Numbered from the stretch's first letter, positions 54,347 through 63,519 are shown. The stretch: DNA of 64,000 nucleotides from JBCAXA01 sp038749025 (GCA_038749025.1 JBCDIL010000007.1:107513-171512); one strand, 5' to 3'. The notes: generated by a model from the letters alone, not told the origin. Numbers and translations are program-made.

Positions 54347-54685
54347 CTACATCGTGTGCGTCGGTTTATCGCCTGACAACGCTCCGGCTAAGTAATTCTC
54401 GATGCGTTTTTGCGTGTTGCCTTGATCTTGTTCCGAAAATTGCACGCCAATGCCAGCCGTTCGCTTGCCCTGCGCACCTTTTGGGGTCGTCCAGATGACG
54501 CGTCCAGCAACGGGGATTTTCTCCTCCTCGCCCATCAAATTCAGCAACATGAAAACCTCGTCGCCAAGTCGATACGAGCTGTTGGTTGGGATAAACAGAC
54601 CGCCATTGCGCACGAACGGCATGTAGGCGAGATACAACGCGCTTTTGTCCTTGATAGTCAGCGTTAATAGGCCGGGTTTACTCAT
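54347..54685 (-). CDS. PilZ-domain protein
   Basis: This 112-residue protein ends the holB-side operon. It shows the beta-barrel pattern of the PilZ fold: FVRNGGLFIPTNSSYRLGDEVFMLLNLMG, then VAGRVIWTTPKGAQGKRTAGIGVQFSE. The canonical c-di-GMP motif R-x-x-x-R is not evident, and D/N-x-S-x-x-G is degenerate. This is the type IV pilus PilZ found next to holB and tmk in Pseudomonas and Xanthomonas, which also does not bind c-di-GMP well. It starts 15 bp after holB. Confidence 0.88.
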   Translation of the reverse strand: MSKPGLLTLTIKDKSALYLAYMPFVRNGGLFIPTNSSYRLGDEVFMLLNLMGEEEKIPVAGRVIWTTPKGAQGKRTAGIGVQFSEQDQGNTQKRIENYLAGALSGDKPTHTM

Positions 54686-54700
54686 CGGAACTCCTCACAG

Positions 54701-55681
54701 CTAGCCCACCGCCATCCCTGGCAACAACGGTATCTCGGTGTCGACCAACTGAAATCCACCTTGCCAGGCCAACAACAGTGTTTCGAACACGGCGGGCTCG
54801 CTGTAGCTGCCCTTCGGCTGCGACAGTAATCGTCGTAATCGGTCTAGATAGCAAAACAGGTGCCGTGCGTCTACGTTGCGCTCAGCAATTTGCGAGATAA
54901 CGCGGTTTTGCTGAGTGACGAAGCCGGTTTTCAGTACGGTATGCAAAGCGGTTTCTGTCATCGCGATCAAAAAGCGCAACACGATCGCAGCTTCAAGCTT
55001 GGCCCAGGCAGTCGCCACTGTGGTGGCATCGCTAGCCTCGGCGACCAGCGCCGCCAATTCCGCTTCGAGTCGATCCCAGGTATCGATCGTGCCATCAGTG
55101 AGCCATCGCTGGGCCTGCAGCGGCGCCCCGGCCGCCATCGCCAGCGCCCGCCTCGCTTGGTTCTGATCGCTGGACGCCATCCACGTCAACGCCTCCGATT
55201 CCGGTGGTGCCGCAATTTTCCAATGGCTGCAGCGACTCAGTATCGTCGCCGGAATATTCAGCAAGCGATCGGCAATCAGCACGATGCAGCAATCCCCTGG
55301 CGGTTCCTCAAGCGTCTTTAGTAGCGCGTTCGCCGCTGCGATCGACATCGTGTCGGCGGCCTCGACGACGGCCACTTTGGTAGCGCCAGCGTATGCGGTC
55401 ATCGCCAAATTGCTAATCAGTTCGCGAACCTGTTCGACAGACAGCGCTGTCTTATCCTCCGCCGGCGCGATCCGGTGAAAATCGGCGTGTTCTGGCCAAG
55501 CGCCAGGCGTGCTTCTGTCCGCACGGTGTTGACCTAAACAAATGGCACTCATCGTCGCCGCTAACGCGCGCTTACCGACGCCTCGTGGCCCGCTGACAAG
55601 GTACGCATGGGCTCGGCGATCAGCGGCTACAGCGTCGCTAAAGGCCTGCTCGCGCTCGGCCAACCACGGTAAGCCCGTCAT
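54701..55681 (-). CDS. holB: DNA polymerase III delta-prime subunit
   Basis: This 326-residue clamp-loader subunit has an AAA+ fold with the P-loop-like motif SGPRGVGKRALA and SVEQVRELISNL. The SRC motif is ATILSRCSHW (Ser-Arg-Cys). The four-cysteine zinc module of E. coli delta-prime, normally between the P-loop and HPD, is missing: the region CLGQHRADRSTPGAWPEHADFHRI has only one Cys. It may be a truncated zinc-finger-free variant. Its ATG overlaps the tmk stop by 4 bp. Otherwise the gene order (tmk-holB-pilZ) is standard. Confidence 0.93.
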   Translation of the reverse strand: MTGLPWLAEREQAFSDAVAADRRAHAYLVSGPRGVGKRALAATMSAICLGQHRADRSTPGAWPEHADFHRIAPAEDKTALSVEQVRELISNLAMTAYAGATKVAVVEAADTMSIAAANALLKTLEEPPGDCCIVLIADRLLNIPATILSRCSHWKIAAPPESEALTWMASSDQNQARRALAMAAGAPLQAQRWLTDGTIDTWDRLEAELAALVAEASDATTVATAWAKLEAAIVLRFLIAMTETALHTVLKTGFVTQQNRVISQIAERNVDARHLFCYLDRLRRLLSQPKGSYSEPAVFETLLLAWQGGFQLVDTEIPLLPGMAVG

Positions 55682-56331
55682 ACGAGTACTCGCTCAACAA
55701 ATCCGGTGACCTGTTCACGAATAGCGGTTTGAACATGCCGGAGTTCACGGCTGGCGTCGATGACAGCAATGCGTTCCGGCTCTTCGGCAGCGGCTCGTAG
55801 ATACCCTGCACGGACATCGCTAAAGAAATCGACATCCTCGACTTCGAAGCGGTCGGCCGTGTCGCCGCGGCCGCGGCGTCGAGATAGTGCTGTGTCGATA
55901 TCGGCATCAAGAACCAACGTCAGATCCGGCCACCCGTCGGCATGACACCAAGTCGCTAGTGCACGAATCCTGTCGATATCGAAACCACGGCCGTAACCCT
56001 GGTAGGCCAGCGTTGCATCGGTAAACCGGTCACAGACAACCCATCGCCCGGCTGCCAAAGCCGGCTCAATGACTTCGGTGAGGTGCTGCCGGCGCGCAGC
56101 GAACATCAGCAAGACCTCGGTTAACGGGTCGACCACCTCATCACGATGCGCCAGCATCAGCGCTCGCAGTTGCTCCGCTAGCGGTGTGCCGCCCGGTTCG
56201 CGGGTTACCACCGTTTCTATAGTCGCGGCGCGCAGCAAATCGGCAACAAACGCAACGTTGCTCGTTTTGCCAACCCCCTCGATGCCCTCGAGCGAAATGA
56301 AGTAACCGCGTTCGCCACCCGCAGACATCAT
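55678..56331 (-). CDS. tmk: Thymidylate kinase
   Basis: This 217-residue kinase phosphorylates dTMP to dTDP. The P-loop is SLEGIEGVGKTSN. The DRF motif is CDRFTDATLAYQGYGRG, and the LID region is RRGRGDTADRFE with the E. coli-type Arg-rich lid. Tandem ATG codons at 56331 and 56328 are possible starts, the first overlapping the mltG stop (ATGA). It sits in the mltG-tmk-holB order typical of gammaproteobacteria. Confidence 0.95.
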   Translation of the reverse strand: MMSAGGERGYFISLEGIEGVGKTSNVAFVADLLRAATIETVVTREPGGTPLAEQLRALMLAHRDEVVDPLTEVLLMFAARRQHLTEVIEPALAAGRWVVCDRFTDATLAYQGYGRGFDIDRIRALATWCHADGWPDLTLVLDADIDTALSRRRGRGDTADRFEVEDVDFFSDVRAGYLRAAAEEPERIAVIDASRELRHVQTAIREQVTGFVERVLV

Positions 56332-57350
56332 TGGTCACGCGCCCGCAGACGCTGCAAATAGACGGCAACGGCCGCATTGTGCTCTTGCTCGGTTGCCGAG
56401 AACGTGTGCGATCCGTCTGGCAATCCGGTCGCGACAAAGAACAGCGCATCGCCATCGGCGGGTGTGACGGCCGCGCGCAACGAGGCACGGCCGGACAACG
56501 CGATCGGTGTTGGCGTCAAGCCTTTGCGTGTATAGGTGTTGTACGGCGTATCCGTCACTAGGTCACGCCGCCGAATATTCCCGTCGTACCGATTACCCAG
56601 ACCGTAAATAACCGTTGGGTCCGTTTGTAGGCGCATGCCTTTGCGAAGACGGCGCACGAAGACGCCGGCAATAGCCTCTCGCTCATCGTCACGCGCCGTT
56701 TCTTTCTCAATAATCGACGCCAGTGTGAGTGCCTCGTAAGGGCTCTCGAGCGGCAAATCGTCGGCGCGTTGTTGCCACGCATCAGCGAGTTCTTTGCGCA
56801 TCAGCCGATACGCACGTCCCACAACCTCGACGTCGCTCGTTCCGCGTTCAAACCGATAGGTGTTTGGGAACAACAAGCCTTCGAGATGATCCTCGTCAGC
56901 CCCAATAGCGATAAGCCAGTCATTCGCCGCAGCGTCGGCCGGCAAGGTTGTCTCGACCGCATCGTGTGCTTGGATAGCGGCGATGGCTTGCGCCGCTGTC
57001 CAGCCCTCGATCAGTGTCACCGAGTACTCCACCGCCTTGCCTTCGATCAGCCGGTCTAAGATGTCGTATCCGGACAACTGGCGATTGAGCAAAAACTCAC
57101 CGGCTTTCAGTTGCCGATCCAGGCCCTTGTAACGCGCATACCAATACCAAGCATCGGGACAGCGAAGCAACCCAGCGTCGGCGACGGTATCGCGCACGGT
57201 ACCGAACGACTGTCCACGCGTAACGGTGACAACCACATCGTCGTCGTTGTCACCGACAGCACATAAGCATCGATGCTGTGAGTATACGTAGCCGCCCGCG
57301 CAAACCGCACTGACGGCCAGAATTACTGCGCTAGCGATCAACCAACGCAC
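56328..57350 (-). CDS. mltG: Endolytic transglycosylase MltG
   Basis: This 340-residue single-pass inner-membrane protein has an N-terminal TM at residues 3-20, a LysM-like region and the YceG domain. The catalytic Glu215 lies in LASIIEKETA, followed by VFVRRLRKGMRLQTDPTVIYGLG, and the C-terminal PTPIALSGRASLRAAVTP is conserved. It cleaves nascent glycan strands to terminate peptidoglycan polymerisation. It overlaps pabC by 13 bp and tmk by 4 bp. Confidence 0.95.
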   Translation of the reverse strand: MRWLIASAVILAVSAVCAGGYVYSQHRCLCAVGDNDDDVVVTVTRGQSFGTVRDTVADAGLLRCPDAWYWYARYKGLDRQLKAGEFLLNRQLSGYDILDRLIEGKAVEYSVTLIEGWTAAQAIAAIQAHDAVETTLPADAAANDWLIAIGADEDHLEGLLFPNTYRFERGTSDVEVVGRAYRLMRKELADAWQQRADDLPLESPYEALTLASIIEKETARDDEREAIAGVFVRRLRKGMRLQTDPTVIYGLGNRYDGNIRRRDLVTDTPYNTYTRKGLTPTPIALSGRASLRAAVTPADGDALFFVATGLPDGSHTFSATEQEHNAAVAVYLQRLRARDQ

Positions 57351-58159
57351 GGCAACGCCTCGCGCAGCAATCGCCGGTGCAGATCACGTGTCACAGGACC
57401 GACCGACAGGTCGCGGTCGGCAAACACCGTCACCGGTCGGATTCCGTATCTAGAGCTCGTCACAAACATCTCGCTACAGCGTATCAAATCGTCATGCGCC
57501 AGCGCCGTTATCTCGACAGGGATCGCATCACGCTCGCAGATAGCGATAACGGCGGCACGCGTAACGCCGGCGACACCGGCCGTATCGACCGCTGGCGTTT
57601 GCAGCGCATCGGCAACAACCGCAAACACATTGGCGCTCGTGGCTGAAACAACCTGACCCTCGGTATCTCGGCATAGCACGTCGTCACAGGTACCGATCTC
57701 GGCGGCTGCCAGCACCTGCTCCAATCGATTGAGGTGCTTGATGCCCGCCAATGCCGGTTGAACAGCCCAGCGCATGCTCGCAAGCCCGACTCGCATCGGC
57801 TTGAGTTCGGGCCACTCATCAGCGTCGACGAGCGGGTAACAGCGTGCCCCAAGGTGCGGCGCCTCGTTTGCGCTAGGACGGTAACCACGTTTTTGCCCTG
57901 GCCGATAAGCGATAACCTTCGCCATGCCGGCTCGCGTGGCACTCTGGTGCAACGATGTGTCCACCAGTCTCTCAATTCGCTCCCGGGTGGGTGCAAGCAT
58001 GCCAAGTCGCTCGCAACCGCGTTGTAGCCGTCTGATGTGGCGATCTCGAAACAGCAGATCGCCCGCTCGAATGGCAGCGGTCGTGAAGACGCCATCGCCG
58101 TACGCCAAGGCGCGTGAATCGTTTCCGGGTGGCGTTGGTGGGTCAAATAGCCAGCTCAT
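57338..58159 (-). CDS. pabC: 4-amino-4-deoxychorismate lyase
   Basis: This 273-residue fold-type IV PLP enzyme makes p-aminobenzoate and pyruvate. The PLP lysine is Lys141 in AGIKHLNRLEQVLA, at the E. coli position (Lys140). The C-terminal phosphate-binding GVAGVTRAAVIAIC and SRYGIRPV segments are present. The start overlaps the pabB stop by 4 bp, which co-expresses the two halves of PABA synthesis. Confidence 0.93.
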   Translation of the reverse strand: MSWLFDPPTPPGNDSRALAYGDGVFTTAAIRAGDLLFRDRHIRRLQRGCERLGMLAPTRERIERLVDTSLHQSATRAGMAKVIAYRPGQKRGYRPSANEAPHLGARCYPLVDADEWPELKPMRVGLASMRWAVQPALAGIKHLNRLEQVLAAAEIGTCDDVLCRDTEGQVVSATSANVFAVVADALQTPAVDTAGVAGVTRAAVIAICERDAIPVEITALAHDDLIRCSEMFVTSSRYGIRPVTVFADRDLSVGPVTRDLHRRLLREALPCVG

Positions 58160-59469
58160 GCCGCTTCCGCCGACAGCGCGTTAATGAGGCCCAGTGCTTT
58201 GCTGCGAGTTTCCCGAACCTCAGCCGCCGGAATCGAATCAGCGACAATCCCGGCACCGGCGCGAAACGTCGCTGTCGCGCCGTGCAAATGCACGGTCCGA
58301 ATCAAAATATTCAGATCGAGTGAACCATCATGATTGATGTAACCGAAGCTTCCCGTATACGGTCCGCGCGGCTCATGCTCGAGCTCGGCAATGATTTCGA
58401 TGCACCGTAGTTTCGGGCAGCCCGTAATCGTCCCGCCCGGAAAGACAGCCTCAAGCACATCGACCGGCCCTAGATTCTTCGCCAACGTGGCCTTTACGTT
58501 TGAGACTATATGGTGAACGTGGGCGTATGACTCGACCACCATGAACTCGTCGACGACAACTGAGCCGGGTTCGGCGATACGCCCTAGGTCGTTGCGTTCG
58601 AGGTCGATCAGCATGACGTGCTCAGCCCGCTCTTTTTCATTCGCGACCAATTCGGCGCGTAACTGTTGATCGGCAGCGTCGGCGCGACCTCGCGGTCGCG
58701 TACCGGCAATCGGCCGGGTATCGACCGACCGCCCTTTTACACGTAGGAGCCGCTCCGGTGATGAGGACACGACCGCGTGCTCATCGATTCGCATCAAGCC
58801 AGCGAACGGCGCTGGGTTGGTGCGCAGCAACTGGCCGTACAAATCAGCAGCCGCTGGAGCCTCGGCAAAGGTTGCCTGCCACTGCCGCGAGAGATTCACT
58901 TGGTACACATCACCGGCGCCGATGTAGTCGAGCGCCTTCTCTGCCGCCGCGATGAACGTGTCGGGCGGTGGTTCGTCGAGCTGATGAGCGCCTAGTGCTT
59001 GGCAGCGCCGATACGGCGCGATCTTCGAGTCACGTTCAATCTCGACGAGTAGACGCTCCGCACCCGGTTCCGCGACCGCATAAGTTTCGCCCGTAGAGCG
59101 GTCGATAACGATCGCGGCCGGCGCGCGATGCAACAGCGCTGTGGGTAACGCCGTTGTCGACGGCAGCGTCAGATGAGCCTCAAAAGCGCCAACGCATTCG
59201 TAACCGAAATAGCCGAACCAGCCGCCGTAAAACGGCAACGAGACCGAGGCCGGTTCGCGCACTCGCCGGGGCAAAACGTCGCGAAGTCCATCGAGTGTCG
59301 ACGCTGAAAACCTTTCGGCAGGACCGACCGCGCGAAACAGAATATCGAAACCGGGCTGCCGGTCGGCGCTCGCTGCTGTTTGCAGCAAGTACGGATAACG
59401 GTCGGGCTGATCGGCATGCAGGGCCAGCAAGTCCACCGCTTGCCCTAGCGCACGCACGTGCAACGTCAA
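58156..59469 (-). CDS. pabB: Aminodeoxychorismate synthase component I (PabB-like)
   Basis: This 437-residue chorismate-utilising enzyme has the usual motifs: GAGDVYQVNLSRQW, PERLLRVKG, DLERNDLGRIAEPGSV, GGTITGCPKLRCIEIIAELE and YTGSFGYIN. It has no glutaminase domain, so a PabA/TrpG subunit must come from elsewhere. The active-site motif is RPIAGTRPRG with Ala255, where E. coli PabB has Lys274 in a PIKGT motif, so it resembles anthranilate synthase at that position. Position between fabF and pabC supports PABA synthesis. Overlap with both neighbours is 4 bp. Confidence 0.88.
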   Translation of the reverse strand: MTLHVRALGQAVDLLALHADQPDRYPYLLQTAASADRQPGFDILFRAVGPAERFSASTLDGLRDVLPRRVREPASVSLPFYGGWFGYFGYECVGAFEAHLTLPSTTALPTALLHRAPAAIVIDRSTGETYAVAEPGAERLLVEIERDSKIAPYRRCQALGAHQLDEPPPDTFIAAAEKALDYIGAGDVYQVNLSRQWQATFAEAPAAADLYGQLLRTNPAPFAGLMRIDEHAVVSSSPERLLRVKGRSVDTRPIAGTRPRGRADAADQQLRAELVANEKERAEHVMLIDLERNDLGRIAEPGSVVVDEFMVVESYAHVHHIVSNVKATLAKNLGPVDVLEAVFPGGTITGCPKLRCIEIIAELEHEPRGPYTGSFGYINHDGSLDLNILIRTVHLHGATATFRAGAGIVADSIPAAEVRETRSKALGLINALSAEAA

Positions 59470-60704
59470 ACGGTCCTGAAAACGAGCGTCCCGTTGGTAC
59501 CACCGAAACCGAACGAGTTAGACGCGGCAACCGTCATCGATTGCTTGCGCGCTTCGTTTGGCACGTAATCAAGGTCACACGCCGGATCTGGGTTATCGAG
59601 ATTGATCGTCGGCGGAATCACTTGGTCACGCAAAGCGAGTACCGTAATGATTGCCTCGATCGCACCCGCTGCACCGAGTAAATGGCCGGTGGTCGATTTC
59701 GTGCCGGTCACGGCGAGTTTGTAGGCGTCCTCACCAAACGTCGACTTGATCGCTCGTGTTTCGGCGATATCGCCGGCGAGCGTCGACGTCGCATGCGCGT
59801 TCAGGTAATCGAGCTCACTGGGGGCCACATCGGCGTCGGCCAAGGCCGCTTGCATGCTCTTCGCCGCCCCGGCACCATCTTCCGGTGGCGACGTAATGTG
59901 AAACGCATCGCCGCTCATGCCGAAGCCAATGAGCTCCGCGTACATCGTAGCGCCGCGAGCCTTCGCGTGATCGTAGTCCTCGAGCATGAGGCAACCGCCG
60001 CCGTCGCTTAGTACGAAGCCGTCGCGGTCGGCGTCAAACGGCCGACTGGCATGTTGTGGGTCGTCGTTGCGCGTAGACAGTGCCCGCGCCGCGCAGAAAC
60101 CGCCCATACCGAGCGGTGTCGACGCGTACTCGGACCCGCCCGCGAGCATGACGTCGGCATCACCCCAAGCGATAGTACGCGCGGCAATACCGATGGAATG
60201 TGTCGACGTCGTGCAAGCCGTGACAACCGACAAGTTCGGTCCGGTAAGACCGTGCATGATGCTTACGTGACCGGAGATCATGTTGATGATGCTGCCGGGC
60301 ACGAAGAACGGAGAGATCTTGCGAGCGCCGCCGGCGGTAAACTTCGCGTGGTTTTGCTCAATGGTACCGATACCGCCGATTCCAGCCCCCATCGCGACGC
60401 CAACGCGGCCGCGATCGGTCGCCTCAAGGTCAATGCCGCTGTCATCGAGCGCTTGCTTACACGCCGCAATGCCATATTGAATGAAGGTGTCAACTTTCCG
60501 AGCTTCTTTGGGCGGGATGTAGGCCGCTGTATCAAACTCGTGGATTTGGCCCGCAAACGTCGTCGTAAACCCGGTCGTATCAAACGATTCGATCGGTGTG
60601 AAATTCGGACGGCCGGCCAAGACGTTTTGCCAGGCATCGGCGACGGTGTTACCGACCGGCGAGATTACGCCGAGTCCGGTGACGACTACTCTACGGCGGT
60701 TCAT
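59466..60704 (-). CDS. fabF: 3-oxoacyl-ACP synthase II
   Basis: This 412-residue condensing enzyme matches the E. coli FabF layout. The nucleophile is Cys164 (VVTACTTSTHS), the histidines are His304 (LNAHATSTLAGD) and His341 (STTGHLLGAAG), with Lys336 (GTKSTTG). NAHGTST is changed to NAHATST. It elongates acyl-ACP in fatty acid synthesis. It is 74 bp downstream of acpP with a hairpin between, and its stop overlaps pabB by 4 bp. Confidence 0.95.
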   Translation of the reverse strand: MNRRRVVVTGLGVISPVGNTVADAWQNVLAGRPNFTPIESFDTTGFTTTFAGQIHEFDTAAYIPPKEARKVDTFIQYGIAACKQALDDSGIDLEATDRGRVGVAMGAGIGGIGTIEQNHAKFTAGGARKISPFFVPGSIINMISGHVSIMHGLTGPNLSVVTACTTSTHSIGIAARTIAWGDADVMLAGGSEYASTPLGMGGFCAARALSTRNDDPQHASRPFDADRDGFVLSDGGGCLMLEDYDHAKARGATMYAELIGFGMSGDAFHITSPPEDGAGAAKSMQAALADADVAPSELDYLNAHATSTLAGDIAETRAIKSTFGEDAYKLAVTGTKSTTGHLLGAAGAIEAIITVLALRDQVIPPTINLDNPDPACDLDYVPNEARKQSMTVAASNSFGFGGTNGTLVFRTV

Positions 60705-60724
60705 AACGCTGATTACGCTCCCAC

Positions 60725-60754
60725 AAAAACGGCGGCGGCGCCTTACAGCGCCGC
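60725..60754 (-). terminator. Partial terminator between acpP and fabF
   Basis: A 7-bp perfect GC stem (GCGGCGC/GCGCCGC with 6-base loop at 60735-60754) is followed on the minus strand by CGCCGTTTTTG. The distal U-run suggests a weak intrinsic terminator that would let acpP be expressed above fabF. This is a common arrangement after acpP, but the stem is short. Confidence 0.5.
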
Positions 60755-60778
60755 GCCTTCATTCACCTTGTCGACGAA

Positions 60779-61021
60779 TTACGATTCGCTACGTTGTTTG
60801 GTCACGTAGTCGATGGCTTGCTGAACCGTAGTGATCTTCTCGGCTTCTTCGTCTGGAATTTCGGTATCGAATTCCTCTTCGAGAGCCATAACCAGTTCTA
60901 CGGTATCGAGGGAATCCGCACCCAGGTCATCGACGAACGAGGCTTCGTTCGTTACTTCGTCTTCTTTAACACCCAGTTGTTCGGCGACGATCGCTTTTAC
61001 CTGGTCCTCAATGCTGCTCAT
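60779..61021 (-). CDS. acpP: Acyl carrier protein
   Basis: This 80-residue acidic helical protein carries the phosphopantetheine site Ser37 in LGADSLDTVELVMALE. The sequence VEDQVKAIVAEQLG-like start and DEEAEKITTVQQAIDYV end are the standard AcpP form. The 190-bp upstream region separates it from fabG and should hold its own promoter. It serves FabD, FabG and FabF encoded on either side. Confidence 0.97.
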   Translation of the reverse strand: MSSIEDQVKAIVAEQLGVKEDEVTNEASFVDDLGADSLDTVELVMALEEEFDTEIPDEEAEKITTVQQAIDYVTKQRSES

Positions 61022-61211
61022 GGTCGTACTCTCTCCTGATGGATGGGCCGTCTGGCCATGTCATAGGGCGCGGGAGCGTACCTGCAACCAAGCAAGAGCG
61101 CCATACCCGTCGCCGATGGTAGGGCAATTTTTCATCGTCGCCAACACAAAATCGGCACAAATCAGTGTCTTAGCGAGTCTTTCACGTTCGCCGAAGTTAG
61201 CCGATTTTTCG

Positions 61212-61961
61212 CTAAACGACCCACAAACCGCCGTTTACGTGCAAGGTCTCGCCGGTTACGTACGCGCCAGCCGGCGACGCAAGGTAAACGACAGCCGCCG
61301 CGATATCGTCCGGTGAACCAAGCCGTTCGAGCGGAATCCGCTCACCAAGCGCCGCTTTTTGGTCTTCGCCGAGCGCTGCCGTCATGTCGGTTTCGATGTA
61401 GCCGGGGGCCACGACGTTGACGGTAATGCCGCGTGAACCGACTTCGCGGGCTAACGACTTCGAGAAGCCAACGACCCCCGCTTTCGCCGCAGCGTAATTG
61501 GTTTGCCCGGGATTACCCATCGCCCCCACCACCGATGCGATGGTTATGATTCGCCCCTGGCGTGCCTTCATCATTGCGCGAAGCGCAGCTTTACTGACTC
61601 GATAGACGCCCGACAGATTAGTAGCGATAAGGTCATCCCACTCCGCCGGCTTCATCCGCATCAATAAATTATCACGGGTGATACCGGCGTTATTGACGAC
61701 GATCGTCGGTGGGGTCGCTTTGAGTGCCGCGAACAAGGCCGTTACCGACTCCTCGTCGGCGACATTCAAGACGCGCCCTTGCCCGCGATCACCGAGTGTC
61801 TCGCCGATCGCCGTGGCACCCGACTCACTCGTCGCGGTACCGATCACCGTCGCACCGGCCGCCGCTATGGCGCCAGCGATGGAGGCACCAATACCGCGGC
61901 TAGCGCCGGTTACCAGCGCGGTTTGACCCGCCAAGACGTCATCGCGAAACAGCTCGCTCAT
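61212..61961 (-). CDS. fabG: 3-oxoacyl-ACP reductase
   Basis: This 249-residue SDR enzyme has TGASRGIG (residues 18-25), NNAGITRDNLLMRM and the catalytic Ser143, Tyr156 and Lys160 (NYAAAKAG). The C-terminal GETLHVNGGLWV is the FabG family end. It reduces 3-oxoacyl-ACP with NADPH. It starts 2 bp after the fabD stop, upstream of acpP. Confidence 0.96.
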   Translation of the reverse strand: MSELFRDDVLAGQTALVTGASRGIGASIAGAIAAAGATVIGTATSESGATAIGETLGDRGQGRVLNVADEESVTALFAALKATPPTIVVNNAGITRDNLLMRMKPAEWDDLIATNLSGVYRVSKAALRAMMKARQGRIITIASVVGAMGNPGQTNYAAAKAGVVGFSKSLAREVGSRGITVNVVAPGYIETDMTAALGEDQKAALGERIPLERLGSPDDIAAAVVYLASPAGAYVTGETLHVNGGLWVV

Positions 61962-61963
61962 CG

Positions 61964-62905
61964 TTATGCCTCCTGCGCTGCGACGAGCGCATCAATCGCT
62001 GCAGGCGAATCGATGGCGTCCATCTGCAGTTGTTTATCGATTCTGCGAACCAAACCGGCGAGCACTTTTGATGGACCGAATTCCGCCAGCGCTGTTACGC
62101 CGTTGTCCCGCAGCCACTCAACCGAGGCAACCCATTGCACCGGGCTGTAGAGCTGGCGAAGTAAGGCATCACGAATGCCGTCCGGGTCGCTCACCACCGC
62201 CACATCCACGTTGTTCAATACAGGTACCGTCGGTGCTGTGATCGTTGTGTCGGCTAGCGGTCCCGCGAGAGCCTCGGCCGCGGGTCGCATCAGCGCGCAA
62301 TGCGACGGCACGCTGACCGGCAGCAGCATGGCGCGGCGCGCACCAGCGGCTTTTGCCGCCTCGGCAGCTCGCTCGACGGCGGTTCGAGTACCGGCAATCG
62401 CCACCTGTCCGGGCGCGTTGAAATTCACGGCCGACACCAAGTCGTCGCCGTCGGTTGCCGACTCGCAAATCGAGCCTACCGCAGCATCGTCAAGGCCCAG
62501 TACGACCGCCATCGCGCCGGAACCCACCGGTACGGCCGACTGCATCAGTTGGCCGCGTTCACGGACCAACCTGACGGCATCGGCGAAATCGAGCGCGCCA
62601 GCGCACGTGAGCGCCGTGTACTCGCCAAGGCTGTGACCTGCGAAGTAAGCCGGTTTCAGCCCCCCCGCTTCGGAAAAGGCCCGCCAGACGGCGACACCGG
62701 CCGTTAGCAGCAACGGCTGGGTGTTCTCCGTGGCGTTAATCGCCTCTTCCGGACCGCTCTCGCGCAGCGCGGCCAGATCGACGCCGAGCGCATCGCTCGC
62801 TTCGGTGTAGGTATCTCTGACGCTCGTAAATGCGGCCACCAATTCGGCCTGCATTCCAATTGCCTGCGATCCTTGACCCGGGAAAACAATGGCTTGCTGC
62901 GCCAT
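61964..62905 (-). CDS. fabD: Malonyl-CoA:ACP transacylase
   Basis: This 313-residue enzyme loads malonyl groups onto ACP. The serine nucleophile is Ser92 in FAGHSLGEYTALT and the start VFPGQGSQAIGM is diagnostic. The catalytic His lies in PSHCALMRPAAE. The ATG at 62905 is chosen because the frame to 62992 adds non-homologous residues. In E. coli fabH, plsX and rpmF lie upstream; here a rhombosortase gene begins 32 bp away instead. Confidence 0.95.
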   Translation of the reverse strand: MAQQAIVFPGQGSQAIGMQAELVAAFTSVRDTYTEASDALGVDLAALRESGPEEAINATENTQPLLLTAGVAVWRAFSEAGGLKPAYFAGHSLGEYTALTCAGALDFADAVRLVRERGQLMQSAVPVGSGAMAVVLGLDDAAVGSICESATDGDDLVSAVNFNAPGQVAIAGTRTAVERAAEAAKAAGARRAMLLPVSVPSHCALMRPAAEALAGPLADTTITAPTVPVLNNVDVAVVSDPDGIRDALLRQLYSPVQWVASVEWLRDNGVTALAEFGPSKVLAGLVRRIDKQLQMDAIDSPAAIDALVAAQEA

Positions 62906-62937
62906 CCCACCTACTCCACTCGACATAAAGCCGCTCA

Positions 62938-63519
62938 TTATAAACGGCGGATACCGCCCTTGAGAACGCGACCTAACGTCGCGGCAAGCCAACCACCGAT
63001 GGCCCCGTACAAATGAGCGTCGACAATCACCGGGCCACCGGCGGTTTGCTCAGAGCCGGGCACCGGTCCGGCGACTTGCTCGAAGAACAGTTTACCGGCA
63101 AGGCCAATCAACAACAGGATTGCCAGCGTTCTCTCGCGTCCGGCCATGGCCATCGCGCCAGCCACGAACAAACCATGCAGCACACCGGAGAAGCCCACAT
63201 ACCAAGCAACGGTTGGGCTCAGCCAAAACAGACCGGCCGAGATGGTCAGCGCCGCAACAATGCTGGTGCGGACCCAGTCGGTTACTGTTATGAACGGTGC
63301 GAATAAGAGACCAACCAGCACCAGGCCAACGACGTTCAGAAGCGCGTGCCGGAGCCCGAGGTGGACGACGTGGCCGGTTATCAGACGCCACAGCTCGCCC
63401 GTACCGATCAGCGATCGGTCGTAGCGCAGCCTCGTCTCGACCGGGTCGCCGAACAGCGACAGCCCGAGCAGGGCCGCCGAAACGCCTAGCACACCGATAA
63501 TTGACCAATGCCGACGCAA
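62938..63519 (-). CDS. rrtA: Rhombosortase-type rhomboid protease
   Basis: This is a six-helix intramembrane protease of about 194 residues. The catalytic Ser111 is in YVGFSGVLHGLF and the His169 is in VDAHLYGAIGG; both match the short rhombosortase pattern. Early RLITGHVVHLGLRHALLNVVGLV is the conserved HxxxN region. Rhombosortases cleave proteins with a GlyGly-CTERM tail that pass through type II secretion. Start assignment is uncertain: the open frame continues to 63633, but that start overlaps gspG, whereas a TTG at 63519 begins just before TM1. No GlyGly-CTERM protein is encoded in the window. Confidence 0.85.
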   Translation of the reverse strand: MRRHWSIIGVLGVSAALLGLSLFGDPVETRLRYDRSLIGTGELWRLITGHVVHLGLRHALLNVVGLVLVGLLFAPFITVTDWVRTSIVAALTISAGLFWLSPTVAWYVGFSGVLHGLFVAGAMAMAGRERTLAILLLIGLAGKLFFEQVAGPVPGSEQTAGGPVIVDAHLYGAIGGWLAATLGRVLKGGIRRL

